Below, piece after piece: positions 8,266-18,321 of a stretch of DNA of 55,179 nt. How positions within the stretch are numbered: position 1 is the stretch's first letter; each line of letters starts with the position of its first letter. The translations under genes and the position numbers were made by a program. The notes beneath the pieces are model-generated. The model saw only the letters and a program-made list of their open reading frames with translations, did no database searches and was not told where the DNA came from. This DNA is from Flammeovirga sp. SJP92 (GTDB lineage Bacteria > Bacteroidota > Bacteroidia > Cytophagales > Flammeovirgaceae): contig NZ_LQAQ01000016.1 in the NCBI RefSeq assembly GCF_001583495.1, positions 1 to 55,179 on the forward strand, given 5' to 3'.

Positions 8266-10668
8266 ATGAAGGCCTACCTAACTACATTTATATTTTTAGC
8301 TATTAATTTACTTAGCTTTGGAGGAGATAAAATAACTGTCAAAGGACATGTTACTTCTCATAATGAACATATACCTTTTGCTACAATTTCAGTAAACGAC
8401 GGTGAATTTGGAACATCGTCAGACGAGACTGGGCATTTTCAAATCCAATTAGAAAAAGGAATTGAATATTCAATAATGATTTCTGCTGTAGGTTATTTAC
8501 CTGTCACACAAAGTTTCAAAGCTAGAGGCGGGTCTGAAATTCACTTCGACTTGGAAAAAGACCTTCTACAATTAAATGAAGTGATTGTTTCAAGCAGTAG
8601 AAGAGAACAAAGCCGTAAGGAAACATCAGCAGTGGTTAATGTTGTGGGTAAAGAAATTTTTATGGCAAGTAACTCAAAAGTGGTTGCGGATGGATTAAAC
8701 TTTGTTTCAGGAGCTAGAGTTGAAAATACATGTGGTAATTGTGGTGCAAGTGCTTTAAGATTAAATGGACTTGAAGGACCTTACACTCAGATTTTGGTAG
8801 ATAGCAGACCTGTTTTTAATGGTCTTGTAGGTGTTTATGGTTTAGAGCAGATTCCTGTATCAATGGTTGATCAAGTAGAAGTCGTAAGAGGTGGGGGATC
8901 TGTATTATTTGGTGCAAATGCTATTGGCGGTACTGTAAATATTATTACTAAAGCCCCTCAATTCAACTCTTATGAAGTAGGTACTAACTTTGGTACAATT
9001 GATGGAAAATCAAACGATATCAATACTTATTTCAACACTTCATTAGTTTCAAAAAATGACAAAACAGGAGCCTACATTTATGGTTCTTATAGACATAGAG
9101 ATGCTTGGAATGCTAACCCTAATGATATCTGGTATCATGAAGACGACATCAATCAAGCAAACCCAATTAAAGATAACTTCTCACAATTGCCAGAGTTAAA
9201 AACGGCTTCTATTGGTACTAAAGTTTATCATCAATTCAATGATCAAAATAAAATCACAGCAGATTTTAAATACTTGAATGAACATAGACGAGGTGGAAAC
9301 AAATTAGATTTAGCACCACATGAAACCGATATTACTGAGATGATTGATATGAATATCTTAGGAGGAAGTGTGAATTACGACTGGTTTAGCCAAGACAAGA
9401 AAACACATGTCAATGCCTATTCTAATCTTCAATATGTCAATAGGGACAGTTATTACGGAGCAAACCAAGCTCCTGATGGATATGGTTTGACAACAGGTAC
9501 AACTTACGTTGGAGGTGCTCAAGTAAATAGAGACCTTGGTAAAATGTTCAATGCAAACACTTATTTTGTAGCAGGTGTTGAATATATTTTCGATAAAATT
9601 GAAGATCAGAAAAATGGTTATACTGATCCTGAAACAGGTGAAAAAGTAGGAAATGCTATCATCTCTGATCAAGAGTCTAGCACAATGGCTGTTTTTGCTC
9701 AAAATGAATGGAAAGGAAAAAAGCTTTCTGTATTAGTTGGAGCAAGAATGGATTATGTTCAGATTAATGACTTGGCAAACGCTGAAAATAATAAGAGTGT
9801 ACCTGCTATTAACCCTAGAATCAACTTAAAGTATAACTTAACAAAAGATATGCAAATAAGAGGTGGTTTTGCTACTGGCTTTAGAGCACCTCAAATGTTC
9901 TCTGAAGATTTGCACGTTGAAGTACAAGGAGGACAAGCGGTGAGAACTGTTTTAGATCCAGACTTAAAGCCTGAAACTTCACTTTCTTATAATTTAGCGT
10001 GGGATTGGGAGAAGAAAATTGGTAATGTACAAACCTACTTCTTAGTTGAAGGTTTTCATACAAGAATCAAAGATAGATTTGATAACCAATTGACTGAACT
10101 TGACGATGGCACTTTAATCAACTACAAGAGAAATTCCCTTTCTGATGCAGTAGTTCAAGGTTTCAATATCGAAGCTAAAGTAGCCCCTTCTCAGAACTTA
10201 GATTTCCAAGCTGGCTTTACTATTCAGACTGCAGAATATGAAGAGGAAAACCAATGGGGTGATGAAGAAACAAGTACTTCAAAATATATACTAAGAACAC
10301 CTAATCAGTACGGATCATTTACGATGAATTACCGTCCTGCACAAAAGTGGCAAACTTCACTGACAGGTGTTTATACTGGTAGCATGCATGTACCTTACAT
10401 TCCTGGAGGTTTTATCAATGGTGAATTGACAACTGAAGAGGAGCTGATTAAAACAGAATCATTTATGGATATGAGTGTAAAAGTGTCTTACACTACTAAA
10501 TTAAGCAAGAATGCGAATATCCAATTCGGTGGTGGGGTAAAGAACATCTTCAACCAAATGCAAGATCAATTTGTAAGTGGTCCTGATAAAGACGCCGCCT
10601 TCGTTTATGGTCCTATTACTCCTAGAATGTTTTTCTTTGAAGTGAAAATTGGAAACCTCTTGAACTAA
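8266..10668 (+). CDS. TonB-dependent outer-membrane receptor with CarboxypepD-like domain
   Basis: Ligand-gated outer-membrane transporter energised by TonB/ExbBD. It has a signal peptide (residues 1-19), then a carboxypeptidase-regulatory-like beta-sandwich common in Bacteroidota receptors (about 25-100). The plug domain (about 115-225) has IPVSMVDQVEVVRGGGSVL and IGGTVNIITK, and a 22-stranded barrel ends in a typical aromatic-rich C-terminus. The plug contains a CGNCG motif (about residues 156-160), a possible metal- or thiol-sensing site. The 800 residues are normal. The substrate is unknown. There is no SusD partner or TonB gene nearby, so a small ligand such as a metal chelate is more likely than a glycan. 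Confidence 0.9.
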   Translation: MKAYLTTFIFLAINLLSFGGDKITVKGHVTSHNEHIPFATISVNDGEFGTSSDETGHFQIQLEKGIEYSIMISAVGYLPVTQSFKARGGSEIHFDLEKDLLQLNEVIVSSSRREQSRKETSAVVNVVGKEIFMASNSKVVADGLNFVSGARVENTCGNCGASALRLNGLEGPYTQILVDSRPVFNGLVGVYGLEQIPVSMVDQVEVVRGGGSVLFGANAIGGTVNIITKAPQFNSYEVGTNFGTIDGKSNDINTYFNTSLVSKNDKTGAYIYGSYRHRDAWNANPNDIWYHEDDINQANPIKDNFSQLPELKTASIGTKVYHQFNDQNKITADFKYLNEHRRGGNKLDLAPHETDITEMIDMNILGGSVNYDWFSQDKKTHVNAYSNLQYVNRDSYYGANQAPDGYGLTTGTTYVGGAQVNRDLGKMFNANTYFVAGVEYIFDKIEDQKNGYTDPETGEKVGNAIISDQESSTMAVFAQNEWKGKKLSVLVGARMDYVQINDLANAENNKSVPAINPRINLKYNLTKDMQIRGGFATGFRAPQMFSEDLHVEVQGGQAVRTVLDPDLKPETSLSYNLAWDWEKKIGNVQTYFLVEGFHTRIKDRFDNQLTELDDGTLINYKRNSLSDAVVQGFNIEAKVAPSQNLDFQAGFTIQTAEYEEENQWGDEETSTSKYILRTPNQYGSFTMNYRPAQKWQTSLTGVYTGSMHVPYIPGGFINGELTTEEELIKTESFMDMSVKVSYTTKLSKNANIQFGGGVKNIFNQMQDQFVSGPDKDAAFVYGPITPRMFFFEVKIGNLLN

Positions 10669-10696
10669 TATTTAAGTTCAATTCATATCACACGGT

Positions 10697-10741
10697 GAAA
10701 AAAGCGCGATTCATAAACGAATTATGAGTCGCGCTTTTTTT
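10697..10741. terminator. Bidirectional terminator overlapping a coding 3' end
   Basis: A hairpin with arms AAAAAAGCGCGATTCATAA and TTATGAGTCGCGCTTTTTT (one internal mismatch) terminates the TonB receptor gene and is followed by T tracts. Its right arm contains the last three codons and the stop of the convergent minus-strand gene, whose protein ends RDS. Confidence 0.85.
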
Positions 10742-11327
10742 TGTTTTTTTTCTTTTTAACTGGAGTACAATCGAAACAGAAGTCCGATAACTTTTCTAAC
10801 TCACTTTGAATCTCTAAATGTTTACTCTCTAGAACCTCTTTTTTTCTCCCAAAATCAGATTCATTAAGAAGCTGAGACATTTCGGATAACATTTTTTGAT
10901 GATGCATTGTAAAATAGGATTGAAAAATTGAGATGTTGGAAAATGTTTTTTTATTCAAAAATAACTCTTTTCTGATTTTCCTTGTGTACAATTCTGCTAA
11001 ATCAAATTCTACTTGTGCATAATCAACCATACTCTGTGCCATCTCCATATTAGGTGCTGTTATAATTGCAGCGTTAGAATTAAATGTAGCTTTAAATGCT
11101 TGATTAAAATTTTTCTTAAACATTAATTCATACCCAGTCATTTGGTACCCCATTTCCAACATCACTCCTGATTGAATAGAATAAGATGATAGTGTATTTG
11201 ATACTTGGGTGCTAGGAGATCGAAAATCTTCAAATGTTAGTTCAATATCTTCTTTCCATTGTATTTTCATTTGTCCGAACGCTGTAAAAGAAAAACAGCA
11301 GATCATTAATGTTAATATCAACTTCAT
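10722..11327 (-). CDS. Secreted protein, possibly a degenerate DUF922-type member
   Basis: A 201-residue exported protein with a signal peptide ending near residue 18 (FTAFGQ). IQWKEDIELTFEDF near the N-terminus resembles the W-x-DF opening of DUF922-like putative metallopeptidases. YAQVEFDLAELYTRK (about residues 103-117) aligns by eye with the HEQ-x-HFD-type motif of that family, but both metal-binding histidines are replaced (Tyr and Glu). If the relation is right, the protein has lost peptidase chemistry. The C-terminus is a Lys-rich tail (KKKKNKKKRDS). The single Cys pair CFDC lies near residue 188. The family assignment is an inference from motif resemblance only. Confidence 0.6.
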   Translation of the reverse strand: MKLILTLMICCFSFTAFGQMKIQWKEDIELTFEDFRSPSTQVSNTLSSYSIQSGVMLEMGYQMTGYELMFKKNFNQAFKATFNSNAAIITAPNMEMAQSMVDYAQVEFDLAELYTRKIRKELFLNKKTFSNISIFQSYFTMHHQKMLSEMSQLLNESDFGRKKEVLESKHLEIQSELEKLSDFCFDCTPVKKKKNKKKRDS

Positions 11328-11388
11328 AAATTAAAGAGGAGTTTGTTTAATAAATAGTTTATTTTTCAAATATAATTCTTTTTAAAAG

Positions 11389-11423
11389 AAAAAAGGCCTA
11401 ACATGTTAATGTTAGACCTTTGT
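11389..11423 (-). terminator. Terminator of the TM2 gene
   Basis: On the minus strand AAAGGTCTAACAT pairs with ATGTTAGGCCTTT (one wobble) and is followed by a T run. It starts about 20 nt after the stop codon of the TM2-domain gene. Confidence 0.8.
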
Positions 11424-11443
11424 TATATCTATAATTTATATGA

Positions 11444-11668
11444 CTATCTGTGCATCATATTTTCCATTGCTGCTATATTTCCTGCTTTAAAATTGGCTTC
11501 ATCAACCATTCCTCCAATAAGGAATAAATCTATTATCCATCCTATTCCAAAAACTCCTCCTGTTAAAAGATAAACAATTCCTGAAGTTGTTTTTCCTAAA
11601 TAAAATCTATGTATTCCTAAAAGTCCGAAGAAGAACCACAATAAATAAGCAACTAAACTTGATTTCAT
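11444..11668 (-). CDS. TM2 domain-containing membrane protein
   Basis: A small two-helix inner-membrane protein of the TM2 family, whose role is unknown. The start at 11668 (MKSSLVAYLLWFF) puts the first helix at the N-terminus as in relatives. A longer reading frame from 11731 would add 21 residues without family resemblance. The family signature is visible: a first helix, the turn GIHRFYLGKTTSG, then a Gly-rich second helix ending IDLFLIGGMVDE. The protein has 74 residues and is monocistronic, with its own terminator. Confidence 0.82.
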   Translation of the reverse strand: MKSSLVAYLLWFFFGLLGIHRFYLGKTTSGIVYLLTGGVFGIGWIIDLFLIGGMVDEANFKAGNIAAMENMMHR

Positions 11669-11901
11669 TTTACTATTTGTTTTTAATTGACACTTATTAT
11701 ATAATACGATTTTCAATAAGCTAGGTTGCATGTTTTATTAGAATTCTTGTAAGATTGTATATTCCGTATAAATCAAGACTTAAGTACCTGTTCAAAATTA
11801 TCTATAGCTTAAATGCATTTAAACTATATTTAATTATGATCAGCTACTTATGAATTTTAAATGGATATTATTTGTGAATCGATTATAAATATAAGGGCAA
11901 A

Positions 11902-11936
11902 CAAAAAAGGGCTAAACACTAAGTGCTTAACCCTTC
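11902..11936 (-). terminator. Terminator of sdhCAB
   Basis: On the minus strand AAGGGTTAAGCAC pairs with GTGTTTAGCCCTT (wobbles included), followed by six T. It begins 22 nt after the sdhB stop. Confidence 0.82.
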
Positions 11937-11957
11937 AAATATAACTAAACGTTAAAA

Positions 11958-12737
11958 TTAGTTCTGATAATCAGTCTCGTTACCTGAGAATGATGCACGA
12001 GTGAATTCTCTGTTCAATCTTGCGATATGAGAAATAGAGATTTCTTTCGGACATACAGCCTCACATGCACCTGTGTTAGTACAAGCACCGAAACCTTCAG
12101 CATCATGTTGCTCTACCATTGCGATCGCACGACGCTTACGCTCTGCACCACCTTGAGGTAATAAAGCTAACTGAGATACTTTCGCTGAAGTGAATAGCAT
12201 TGCTGAAGCATTTTTACATGCAGCAACACAAGCACCACAACCGATACACTGCGCAGCATCCATTGCCTCATCCGCTACAGTTTTAGGGATAGCAATTTCA
12301 TTTGCGTCAGGTACACCACCAGTAGATACTGTAACGTAACCACCAGCTTGCATGATTCTATCAAAAGAAGTACGGTCTACAACCAAATCTTTCAATACTG
12401 GGAATGCAGAAGCTCTCCAAGGCTCAACAACGATAGTTTCACCGTCATTGAAAGTACGCATATGCAACTGACAAGTAGTGATACCGTGCTTAGGACCGTG
12501 AGGCTTACCATTGATATATAAAGAACACATACCACAAATACCTTCACGACAATCGTGATCGAAGTGGATAGGGTCGTTACCTTTCTTTAATTCGTTCTCG
12601 TTAAGAACGTCTAACATTTCTAGGAAAGACATATCAACTGATACATCCTTTACTTCATATGACTCAAATTTACCCGGCTTGTTTTCACCAGCCTGACGCC
12701 AAATTTTAAGTTTTATATTAATTGTTTTTCCTGCCAT
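11958..12737 (-). CDS. sdhB: Succinate dehydrogenase/fumarate reductase iron-sulfur subunit
   Basis: Electron-transfer subunit of respiratory complex II (or quinol:fumarate reductase) that passes electrons between the FAD of SdhA and the membrane quinone site. The N-terminal ferredoxin fold has CREGICGMC plus a later Cys (ITTCQLHM) for [2Fe-2S]. The C-terminal domain has [11 protein letters not shown] and [13 protein letters not shown] for the [4Fe-4S] and [3Fe-4S] centres. The start is set at the ATG at 12737 ([10 protein letters not shown], 259 residues); an upstream TTG would add three residues. It is the last gene of sdhCAB, 89 nt after sdhA, with a strong terminator behind it. Direction of catalysis in vivo cannot be told from sequence. 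Confidence 0.96.
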   Translation of the reverse strand: MAGKTINIKLKIWRQAGENKPGKFESYEVKDVSVDMSFLEMLDVLNENELKKGNDPIHFDHDCREGICGMCSLYINGKPHGPKHGITTCQLHMRTFNDGETIVVEPWRASAFPVLKDLVVDRTSFDRIMQAGGYVTVSTGGVPDANEIAIPKTVADEAMDAAQCIGCGACVAACKNASAMLFTSAKVSQLALLPQGGAERKRRAIAMVEQHDAEGFGACTNTGACEAVCPKEISISHIARLNREFTRASFSGNETDYQN

Positions 12738-12826
12738 GATCTTCAAATTGTAGGTGTTAGTTTGCTAACAACCTGTTTGTTGATTTTGTTTGAAGAAGAG
12801 TTGAGTCACCCCAACCCTTCGATAAA

Positions 12827-14755
12827 TTACTTGTAAGAACGTTGCGTTAACTTCACGTTTTCGAATACAAGGTCTTCCTTAGTTAATGAAGGATCTTTAC
12901 CTTCTCCTTCATAACCCCAAGCTGCAACATACGAGAACTCTTCGTCCTGACGTAATGCCTCACCTTCTTCAGTTTGTGATTCTTCACGGAAGTGACCACC
13001 ACAAGACTCAGAACGGTTGTGTGCGTCAATTACCATCAACTCACCTAATTCTAAGAAGTCTTCTAAACGTAATGCTTTCTCAAGCGTCATGTTTAACTCC
13101 TCGTTAGCACCGATTACTTTCAAGTCTTTGTTGAACTCTTTACGTAATTCTTGGATCATACCACGAGCTTTCTCCAAACCTTCTTTGTTACGTGACATAC
13201 CACAGTATTCCCACATGATGTGGCCTAATTTCTTGTGGATATCATCAGGAGTTTGGTTACCCTTGATATTTAATAATTTATCGATTCTTGCTTGCGCTTC
13301 TTTTTCAGCTTGAGCAAAAGCAGGATTTGATTTATCAACAGCTTGACCTAATGGAAGTGTTGCAATGTAATCACCAATTGTGTAAGGGATTACGAAGTAA
13401 CCATCCGCTAAACCTTGCATTAATGCTGATGCACCTAAACGGTTAGCACCGTGATCAGAGAAGTTCGCCTCTCCTAATGCATAAAGACCAGGAACGTTAG
13501 TTGATAAATTGTAATCTACCCAAAGACCACCCATTGTATAGTGAACTGCAGGGTAAATCATCATTGGAACCTCGTAAGGGTTGTCGTCAGTAATTTGCTT
13601 GTACATGTCAAACAAGTTACCATACTTCGCCTCGATTGTTTTCTGTCCATCACGCTTGATTGCATCAGCGAAATCTAAGAATACAGCAAGACCAGTAACA
13701 CCAACACCTCTTCCTTCGTCACATACCATCTTCGCGTTACGAGATGCTACGTCACGAGGTACCAAGTTACCGAATGAAGGATATCTTCTTTCTAAGTAGT
13801 AATCTCTTTCTGATTCAGGAAGTTTCATAGCTTCAGCAGCTGTGATCTTCGCATGTTTTTTATCTTTTGGAACCCAAACACGACCATCGTTACGTAATGA
13901 CTCTGACATCAACGTTAATTTCGATTGGTAATCACCGTGTACAGGAATACAAGTAGGGTGAATTTGCGTGAAACAAGGGTTAGCAAACTTAGCTCCTTTC
14001 TTGTATGCTCTCCAAGCAGCAGAACCATTTGAAGCCATTGCGTTTGTAGAAAGGAAGAATACGTTACCGTAACCACCAGTACAAAGCAATACAGCGTGAC
14101 CTGCGTGAGATTCAACTTTACCAGTTACTAAATCACGAGTTACAATACCTTTAGCAGCACCGTCGATAGTTACTACGTCAAGCATTTCTTTACGTGTGTG
14201 CATTTTTACTTTACCAGTGTTCACCATTTTAGTCAACGCTGAGTATGCACCTAATAGTAATTGTTGTCCCGTTTGACCACGAGCGTAGAACGTACGGGAT
14301 ACTTGAGCACCACCGAATGAACGGTTGTCCAATAACCCACCGTAATCACGAGCGAATGGTACACCTTGAGCTACACATTGGTCAATAATTTCTGTAGATA
14401 CTTCCGCTAAACGGTGAACGTTTGCTTCACGTGATCTATAGTCACCACCTTTAATTGTATCGTAGAATAAACGGAAAACTGAGTCACCGTCATTTTGATA
14501 GTTTTTAGCGGCGTTGATACCACCTTGTGCTGCAATTGAGTGAGCACGACGAGGTGAATCTTGGAAACAGAACGCGTCTACATTGTATCCTAATTCTGCT
14601 AAAGTTGCAGCAGCTGATGCTCCTGCTAAACCTGTACCTACGACAATGATATTAAATTTTCTCTTGTTCGCAGGGTTAACAAGTTTTACGTTGAATTTAT
14701 GTTTTTCCCACTTCTCGGCTAATGGGCCTGCAGGGATTTTTGATTCTAATGACAT
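12827..14755 (-). CDS. sdhA: Succinate dehydrogenase/fumarate reductase flavoprotein subunit
   Basis: Catalytic subunit that interconverts succinate and fumarate with covalently bound FAD. The N-terminal Rossmann motif [19 protein letters not shown] (about residues 38-56) is followed by [10 protein letters not shown], where the His is the expected FAD attachment site. Substrate-site signatures include [16 protein letters not shown], a His-Tyr pair in [10 protein letters not shown] and the capping-domain sequence [17 protein letters not shown]. The 642 residues match the Bacteroidota/Bacteroides-type enzyme. It lies between sdhC and sdhB. Codon use is strongly biased, as expected for abundant respiratory proteins. 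Confidence 0.97.
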   Translation of the reverse strand: MSLESKIPAGPLAEKWEKHKFNVKLVNPANKRKFNIIVVGTGLAGASAAATLAELGYNVDAFCFQDSPRRAHSIAAQGGINAAKNYQNDGDSVFRLFYDTIKGGDYRSREANVHRLAEVSTEIIDQCVAQGVPFARDYGGLLDNRSFGGAQVSRTFYARGQTGQQLLLGAYSALTKMVNTGKVKMHTRKEMLDVVTIDGAAKGIVTRDLVTGKVESHAGHAVLLCTGGYGNVFFLSTNAMASNGSAAWRAYKKGAKFANPCFTQIHPTCIPVHGDYQSKLTLMSESLRNDGRVWVPKDKKHAKITAAEAMKLPESERDYYLERRYPSFGNLVPRDVASRNAKMVCDEGRGVGVTGLAVFLDFADAIKRDGQKTIEAKYGNLFDMYKQITDDNPYEVPMMIYPAVHYTMGGLWVDYNLSTNVPGLYALGEANFSDHGANRLGASALMQGLADGYFVIPYTIGDYIATLPLGQAVDKSNPAFAQAEKEAQARIDKLLNIKGNQTPDDIHKKLGHIMWEYCGMSRNKEGLEKARGMIQELRKEFNKDLKVIGANEELNMTLEKALRLEDFLELGELMVIDAHNRSESCGGHFREESQTEEGEALRQDEEFSYVAAWGYEGEGKDPSLTKEDLVFENVKLTQRSYK

Positions 14756-14821
14756 TCTATTCTATATTTTAATGTTATTGATTAATAACTCTGTAATGTT
14801 TTGTTTTGAAAAGTTGTTTTA

Positions 14822-15499
14822 TTAACTGTTCAAAAACATTACAACTGGAATTGCTCCAAATAATGCTGGAACGATAATAGAATATGCTTTACCTAATAAA
14901 GCGATAATTGGAGTGTATCTCTTATTATTTAATCCTAATGTTTGGAAAGCACTTGCAAAGCCATGCCATAAGTGGAATGCCAATACAAACATAGAAATTA
15001 CGTAAGCTGCAACAATCATTGGATTAGCATAAGATACGGCAACTACAGAATAAAGGTCTTTCATTACTACACCATCAATAGTTGTAGTTGAAATTTCGCC
15101 TCTTAATTCGTGCATCACTGCCCAGTATTGTGCTAAGTGAACTACTAAGAATACTGCGATTACAGATCCTAACACTCCCATGTACTTCGATACTTGAGAA
15201 CCGTCTTTGTTTGTTACTTTGTAAGCTTCTCCGCCTCTAGCTTTTTTGTTTTGTGCAGTTAAAATAATTGCGTAAACAATGTGAGCTACGAAGAATGCCT
15301 TAAATACAGTTGCAATAAATTGAACTGCAGGATTGGTAGACATAAAATGTGCGTAAACATTAAAAGCTTCAGCCTTTCCAAATAATAACGTCATGTTACC
15401 AGACACGTGTCCGGCTAAGAATAAGATGAGTAAAATACCTGAGAGAGACATCATAATCTTTCTCCCGATTGTACTACTCAACGATTTCTGCCAACTCAT
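14822..15499 (-). CDS. sdhC: Succinate dehydrogenase cytochrome b subunit
   Basis: Single membrane anchor of the three-subunit (type B) complex II: a five-helix di-heme cytochrome b that binds menaquinone. About five hydrophobic segments are visible, with His residues in or near them (LFLAGHVSGN, FFVAHIVYAI, VVHLAQYWAVMH, LAFHLWHGFA) that can ligate two hemes. The 225 residues fit the family. It is the first gene of sdhCAB, preceded by a good promoter (15557-15587). The absence of an sdhD gene is normal for this architecture. Confidence 0.93.
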   Translation of the reverse strand: MSWQKSLSSTIGRKIMMSLSGILLILFLAGHVSGNMTLLFGKAEAFNVYAHFMSTNPAVQFIATVFKAFFVAHIVYAIILTAQNKKARGGEAYKVTNKDGSQVSKYMGVLGSVIAVFLVVHLAQYWAVMHELRGEISTTTIDGVVMKDLYSVVAVSYANPMIVAAYVISMFVLAFHLWHGFASAFQTLGLNNKRYTPIIALLGKAYSIIVPALFGAIPVVMFLNS

Positions 15500-15556
15500 A
15501 AAAATTAACGTTTAGATAAATATTGTGGTGAGATAGTTCTCTAATTTATTTCGTTG

Positions 15557-15587
15557 CAAAATTATACCTCAACTAAAACAGATACAA
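15557..15587 (-). promoter_or_regulatory. Promoter of sdhCAB
   Basis: On the minus strand TTG (15587-15585), a 20-nt spacer and TAATTTTG (15564-15557) match the Bacteroidota -33/-7 promoter. The sdhC ATG is 57 nt downstream. Confidence 0.65.
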
Positions 15588-15796
15588 TAATCGTGGTCAG
15601 CAGAACCTTATTTTGAATAAATCTAAACAACACAAACAGTTCACTTTCTGCCTAGATTTCTCTGTTCATATAACACTGAATTACAATGCAATACAACCTT
15701 GTAAATAAGATTTAATAGTCGACAAGACACTTGTAAAAGTAAAATGTTTCCTTTAAAAGGAAACAAAAGTCATCTTTTCAAATTAATGTAAATGCA

Positions 15797-15835
15797 TAAA
15801 AAAAGGCTACGAATTTTCGCCAATTCATAACCTTT
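15797..15835 (-). terminator. Terminator of ispE
   Basis: On the minus strand AAGGTTATGAATT pairs with AATTCGTAGCCTT (two wobbles), followed by seven T. It begins about 25 nt after the ispE stop. Confidence 0.82.
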
Positions 15836-15858
15836 CATTAAATTACTATATTTTACCT

Positions 15859-16668
15859 TTATGATTCTAACATCCCAACCCAAGTAGTAAAGGCTGAAAA
15901 GTTCGTTTCAACGGGTTTAGTTTCAAAAATTCCAAAAAGAGTGGAACCCGAGCCAGTCATACTAGCATACATTGCTCCTTCCTTATACAATTGCTCCTTT
16001 ATCTCTTTTATCTGCGGATAATTTTTAAAGATGCCTTGCTCAAAATCATTATTGACTTTCTCCTTCCAAACTGTCACTTCACCTTCTACCACCTTTTTCA
16101 AGTCTTCTTCTAATTCCATTGGAACCACTCCTGAATAAGCCTCTTTTGTTGAGATATGAATATTAGGATTGACCATCATAATCCATTTCCCTGAAAGGGA
16201 TAAATCAATTTTAGAAAACACTTCCCCTCTACCTGTTACCCACATCGGGTTATTGGTAATAAAAAATGGACAATCACTTCCTAACTCCAAAGCGTATTCT
16301 TCTAGTTTTTCAACAGATAGATTTAATTCAAAAATATCATTCAACATTTTCAAAGCATAGGCACCATCAGCAGAACCTCCACCTAAACCTGCTCCAATTG
16401 GAATAGCTTTATGCAAATGCATTGCTACAGGTGAGATATCATAATCTTTTTTTAATAAGTGATAAGCTTTTAAACATAAATTTCCTTCAGCATCACCAGG
16501 TATATTAATCCCAGTACTGGAAAAGGACAATTCTTCACTTGGCACAATTTCTAGAACATCAGTCCATCCTATTGGATAGAAACACGATGCTATATCATGG
16601 TACCCATCTTCTCTTTTGTTTGTTATGGCTAAACCAATATTAATTTTAGCGTTTGGAAAGGAAATCAT
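15859..16668 (-). CDS. ispE: 4-diphosphocytidyl-2-C-methyl-D-erythritol kinase
   Basis: GHMP-family kinase of the MEP isoprenoid pathway: it phosphorylates CDP-methylerythritol at the 2-position using ATP. The N-terminus has the family signature FPNAKINIGL and REDGYHDI. The GHMP ATP-binding loop is PIGAGLGGGSADGA (about residues 91-104), and the C-terminal motif MTGSGSTLFGIFE is also present. The 269 residues are typical. It is transcribed alone on the minus strand, and its start is 68 nt from the end of the convergently ordered transporter gene upstream. Its presence implies that this organism uses the MEP rather than the mevalonate route. Confidence 0.96.
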   Translation of the reverse strand: MISFPNAKINIGLAITNKREDGYHDIASCFYPIGWTDVLEIVPSEELSFSSTGINIPGDAEGNLCLKAYHLLKKDYDISPVAMHLHKAIPIGAGLGGGSADGAYALKMLNDIFELNLSVEKLEEYALELGSDCPFFITNNPMWVTGRGEVFSKIDLSLSGKWIMMVNPNIHISTKEAYSGVVPMELEEDLKKVVEGEVTVWKEKVNNDFEQGIFKNYPQIKEIKEQLYKEGAMYASMTGSGSTLFGIFETKPVETNFSAFTTWVGMLES

Positions 16669-16736
16669 TATTCAATTGACGATTGTAGTTTTACTTGGAA
16701 CAGCGAAGTTACGAATTGAAATGATTAATCTATACG

Positions 16737-18218
16737 TTACTTGACGAATTTTCTGTATAACCAATTATTAAAAATCAAGCCTATTATAATTAAAATCCCC
16801 CATTGTGTTATAATAGTGGCATTTGAATATACATCAAAGAAATTCCATTTACCTTCTTTCGTAAACCATGGTGCCTCACTATACCCTTGAGACATCCACC
16901 ACCAAACAAGGAATACACCGATACCTATATTAAGGTACATTGCTATTTTATAAAGTAATGTTGGTATAATAATACTGGAGTCTTTATCGATATAACCTTC
17001 TTTAAATTTTTCAATTCCATTCTTTTGCACAGCAAAATTGATAAATAAACCTGAAATCAATAATCCAAGTCCCCATACCCAATCTTGATTCGAGAAAAAG
17101 TCCAAAGAAATGGCAGATGGCATTCCAAAAGCAATACATAAAATAGCCGTAATGATACTAGCCTTCGTTCTTTTGAATTCCAAATCTGTAAATGTTTTAA
17201 TGCACAACTCAATCATACTGATTAAAGAACTAAAAGCGGCCATTGTGAATGCGATAAAAAATATAACCCCTAGAAACTCTCCATAAGGAATTCTAGCAAA
17301 AAGTAATGGAATAATCGTAAACGTCAAAGCTGTGTTCCCAGATTGTAAATAAGAGATCGCTTGAGTATCATCAACAGCAATTGCAAAAACGGCAGGCAAA
17401 ATGGCTATACCCGCTATTAAAGACGCTACATTATTGCCAATCCCACTAATCAAGATATTAAAAGTCACATCTTCTTTTTCTCTGGAATAAGAGGCAATTG
17501 TTAGCATCAACCCCCAACCTGCTCCTGTACTCCATGCGGACTGTGTAACAGCTTCTATCCAAACTTTTGAATTGAAAAATAATGTAGGGTCAATATGAAA
17601 CATGTATTGTAACCCTTTTGGTCCATTTTCTGTCGATAATGCCACTGCTGAAACTAACAGCATCAAAAAAAGGAGCGACGGAATGAGTATTTTATTTACT
17701 CTCTCCAAACCTTGCTGTATACCTTTGTATAACATAAAAACGGCAAACAAAACCACTCCAATATGCAGTGATACAGTCAATACACTCCCATTCGCTACAT
17801 TCAGCCAATATTGATCTAGAAAACTTTGATTCAAATTTTCAAGAGCTGTTTTATCTTCTAATAACGTTGTTGAAAGCCCTACATATCTCAACCCCCAAGC
17901 TGTTACTACAGAATAATAAAACGTAATACCCAGTGTACAAACCGTAATAAAGAACCCCATCCAAGTGTACTTTTTTCCTGCCGCTTGAGCAAAAGAAGCT
18001 ATTACTCCTTGTTTAAACTTTTTTCCGATAGAAAACTCTGAAAGTAAAATTGGAATTGACCATATAAATAAGAATAAAAACCATAGAATGATAAATGTTC
18101 CCCCATACTGCCCTGCCAAACGTGGAAACCTCCATAAGTTCCCTGCTCCAATAGCCATTCCTAATGAAGCTAAAATTACACCCCATTTACTACTGAACTG
18201 TTCAACATTTTCTTTCAT
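16737..18218 (-). CDS. Sodium-dependent transporter of the NSS (SNF) family
   Basis: LeuT-fold inner-membrane symporter that couples sodium entry to uptake of an amino acid or similar amine. The first helix has the diagnostic LGMAIGAGNLWRFPRLAGQ. Hydrophobic segments through the 493 residues correspond to 11-12 TM helices, and a YSVVTAWGLRY segment fits TM3. The substrate is not deducible. It diverges from the small membrane-protein gene at 18322 and is followed after 68 nt by ispE on the same strand. The marine-type sodium dependence fits the inferred habitat. Confidence 0.92.
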   Translation of the reverse strand: MKENVEQFSSKWGVILASLGMAIGAGNLWRFPRLAGQYGGTFIILWFLFLFIWSIPILLSEFSIGKKFKQGVIASFAQAAGKKYTWMGFFITVCTLGITFYYSVVTAWGLRYVGLSTTLLEDKTALENLNQSFLDQYWLNVANGSVLTVSLHIGVVLFAVFMLYKGIQQGLERVNKILIPSLLFLMLLVSAVALSTENGPKGLQYMFHIDPTLFFNSKVWIEAVTQSAWSTGAGWGLMLTIASYSREKEDVTFNILISGIGNNVASLIAGIAILPAVFAIAVDDTQAISYLQSGNTALTFTIIPLLFARIPYGEFLGVIFFIAFTMAAFSSLISMIELCIKTFTDLEFKRTKASIITAILCIAFGMPSAISLDFFSNQDWVWGLGLLISGLFINFAVQKNGIEKFKEGYIDKDSSIIIPTLLYKIAMYLNIGIGVFLVWWWMSQGYSEAPWFTKEGKWNFFDVYSNATIITQWGILIIIGLIFNNWLYRKFVK

Positions 18219-18321
18219 AGTCTCGTTTGTTTATTATGGTTTAAATCACTAATTATTAAATTAGCTATGGTTTAAGTTGAGTTTAAAACTCCAAGTTAAA
18301 AAATAAAATTGAAGGACAGAG

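Larger units (their letters stand above)
15500..15858. other. Intergenic region upstream of sdhC
   Basis: This 359-bp gap lies between two minus-strand units. It contains the sdhCAB promoter (15557-15587) on its left and the ispE terminator (15797-15835) on its right. The middle, about 15600-15790, is AT-rich and shows no gene or RNA that I recognise. Confidence 0.5.

Noticed and set aside
13017-13313. Plus-strand frames opposite sdhA
   Set aside because: The biased codon use of sdhA leaves several antisense frames open; none has recognisable features.
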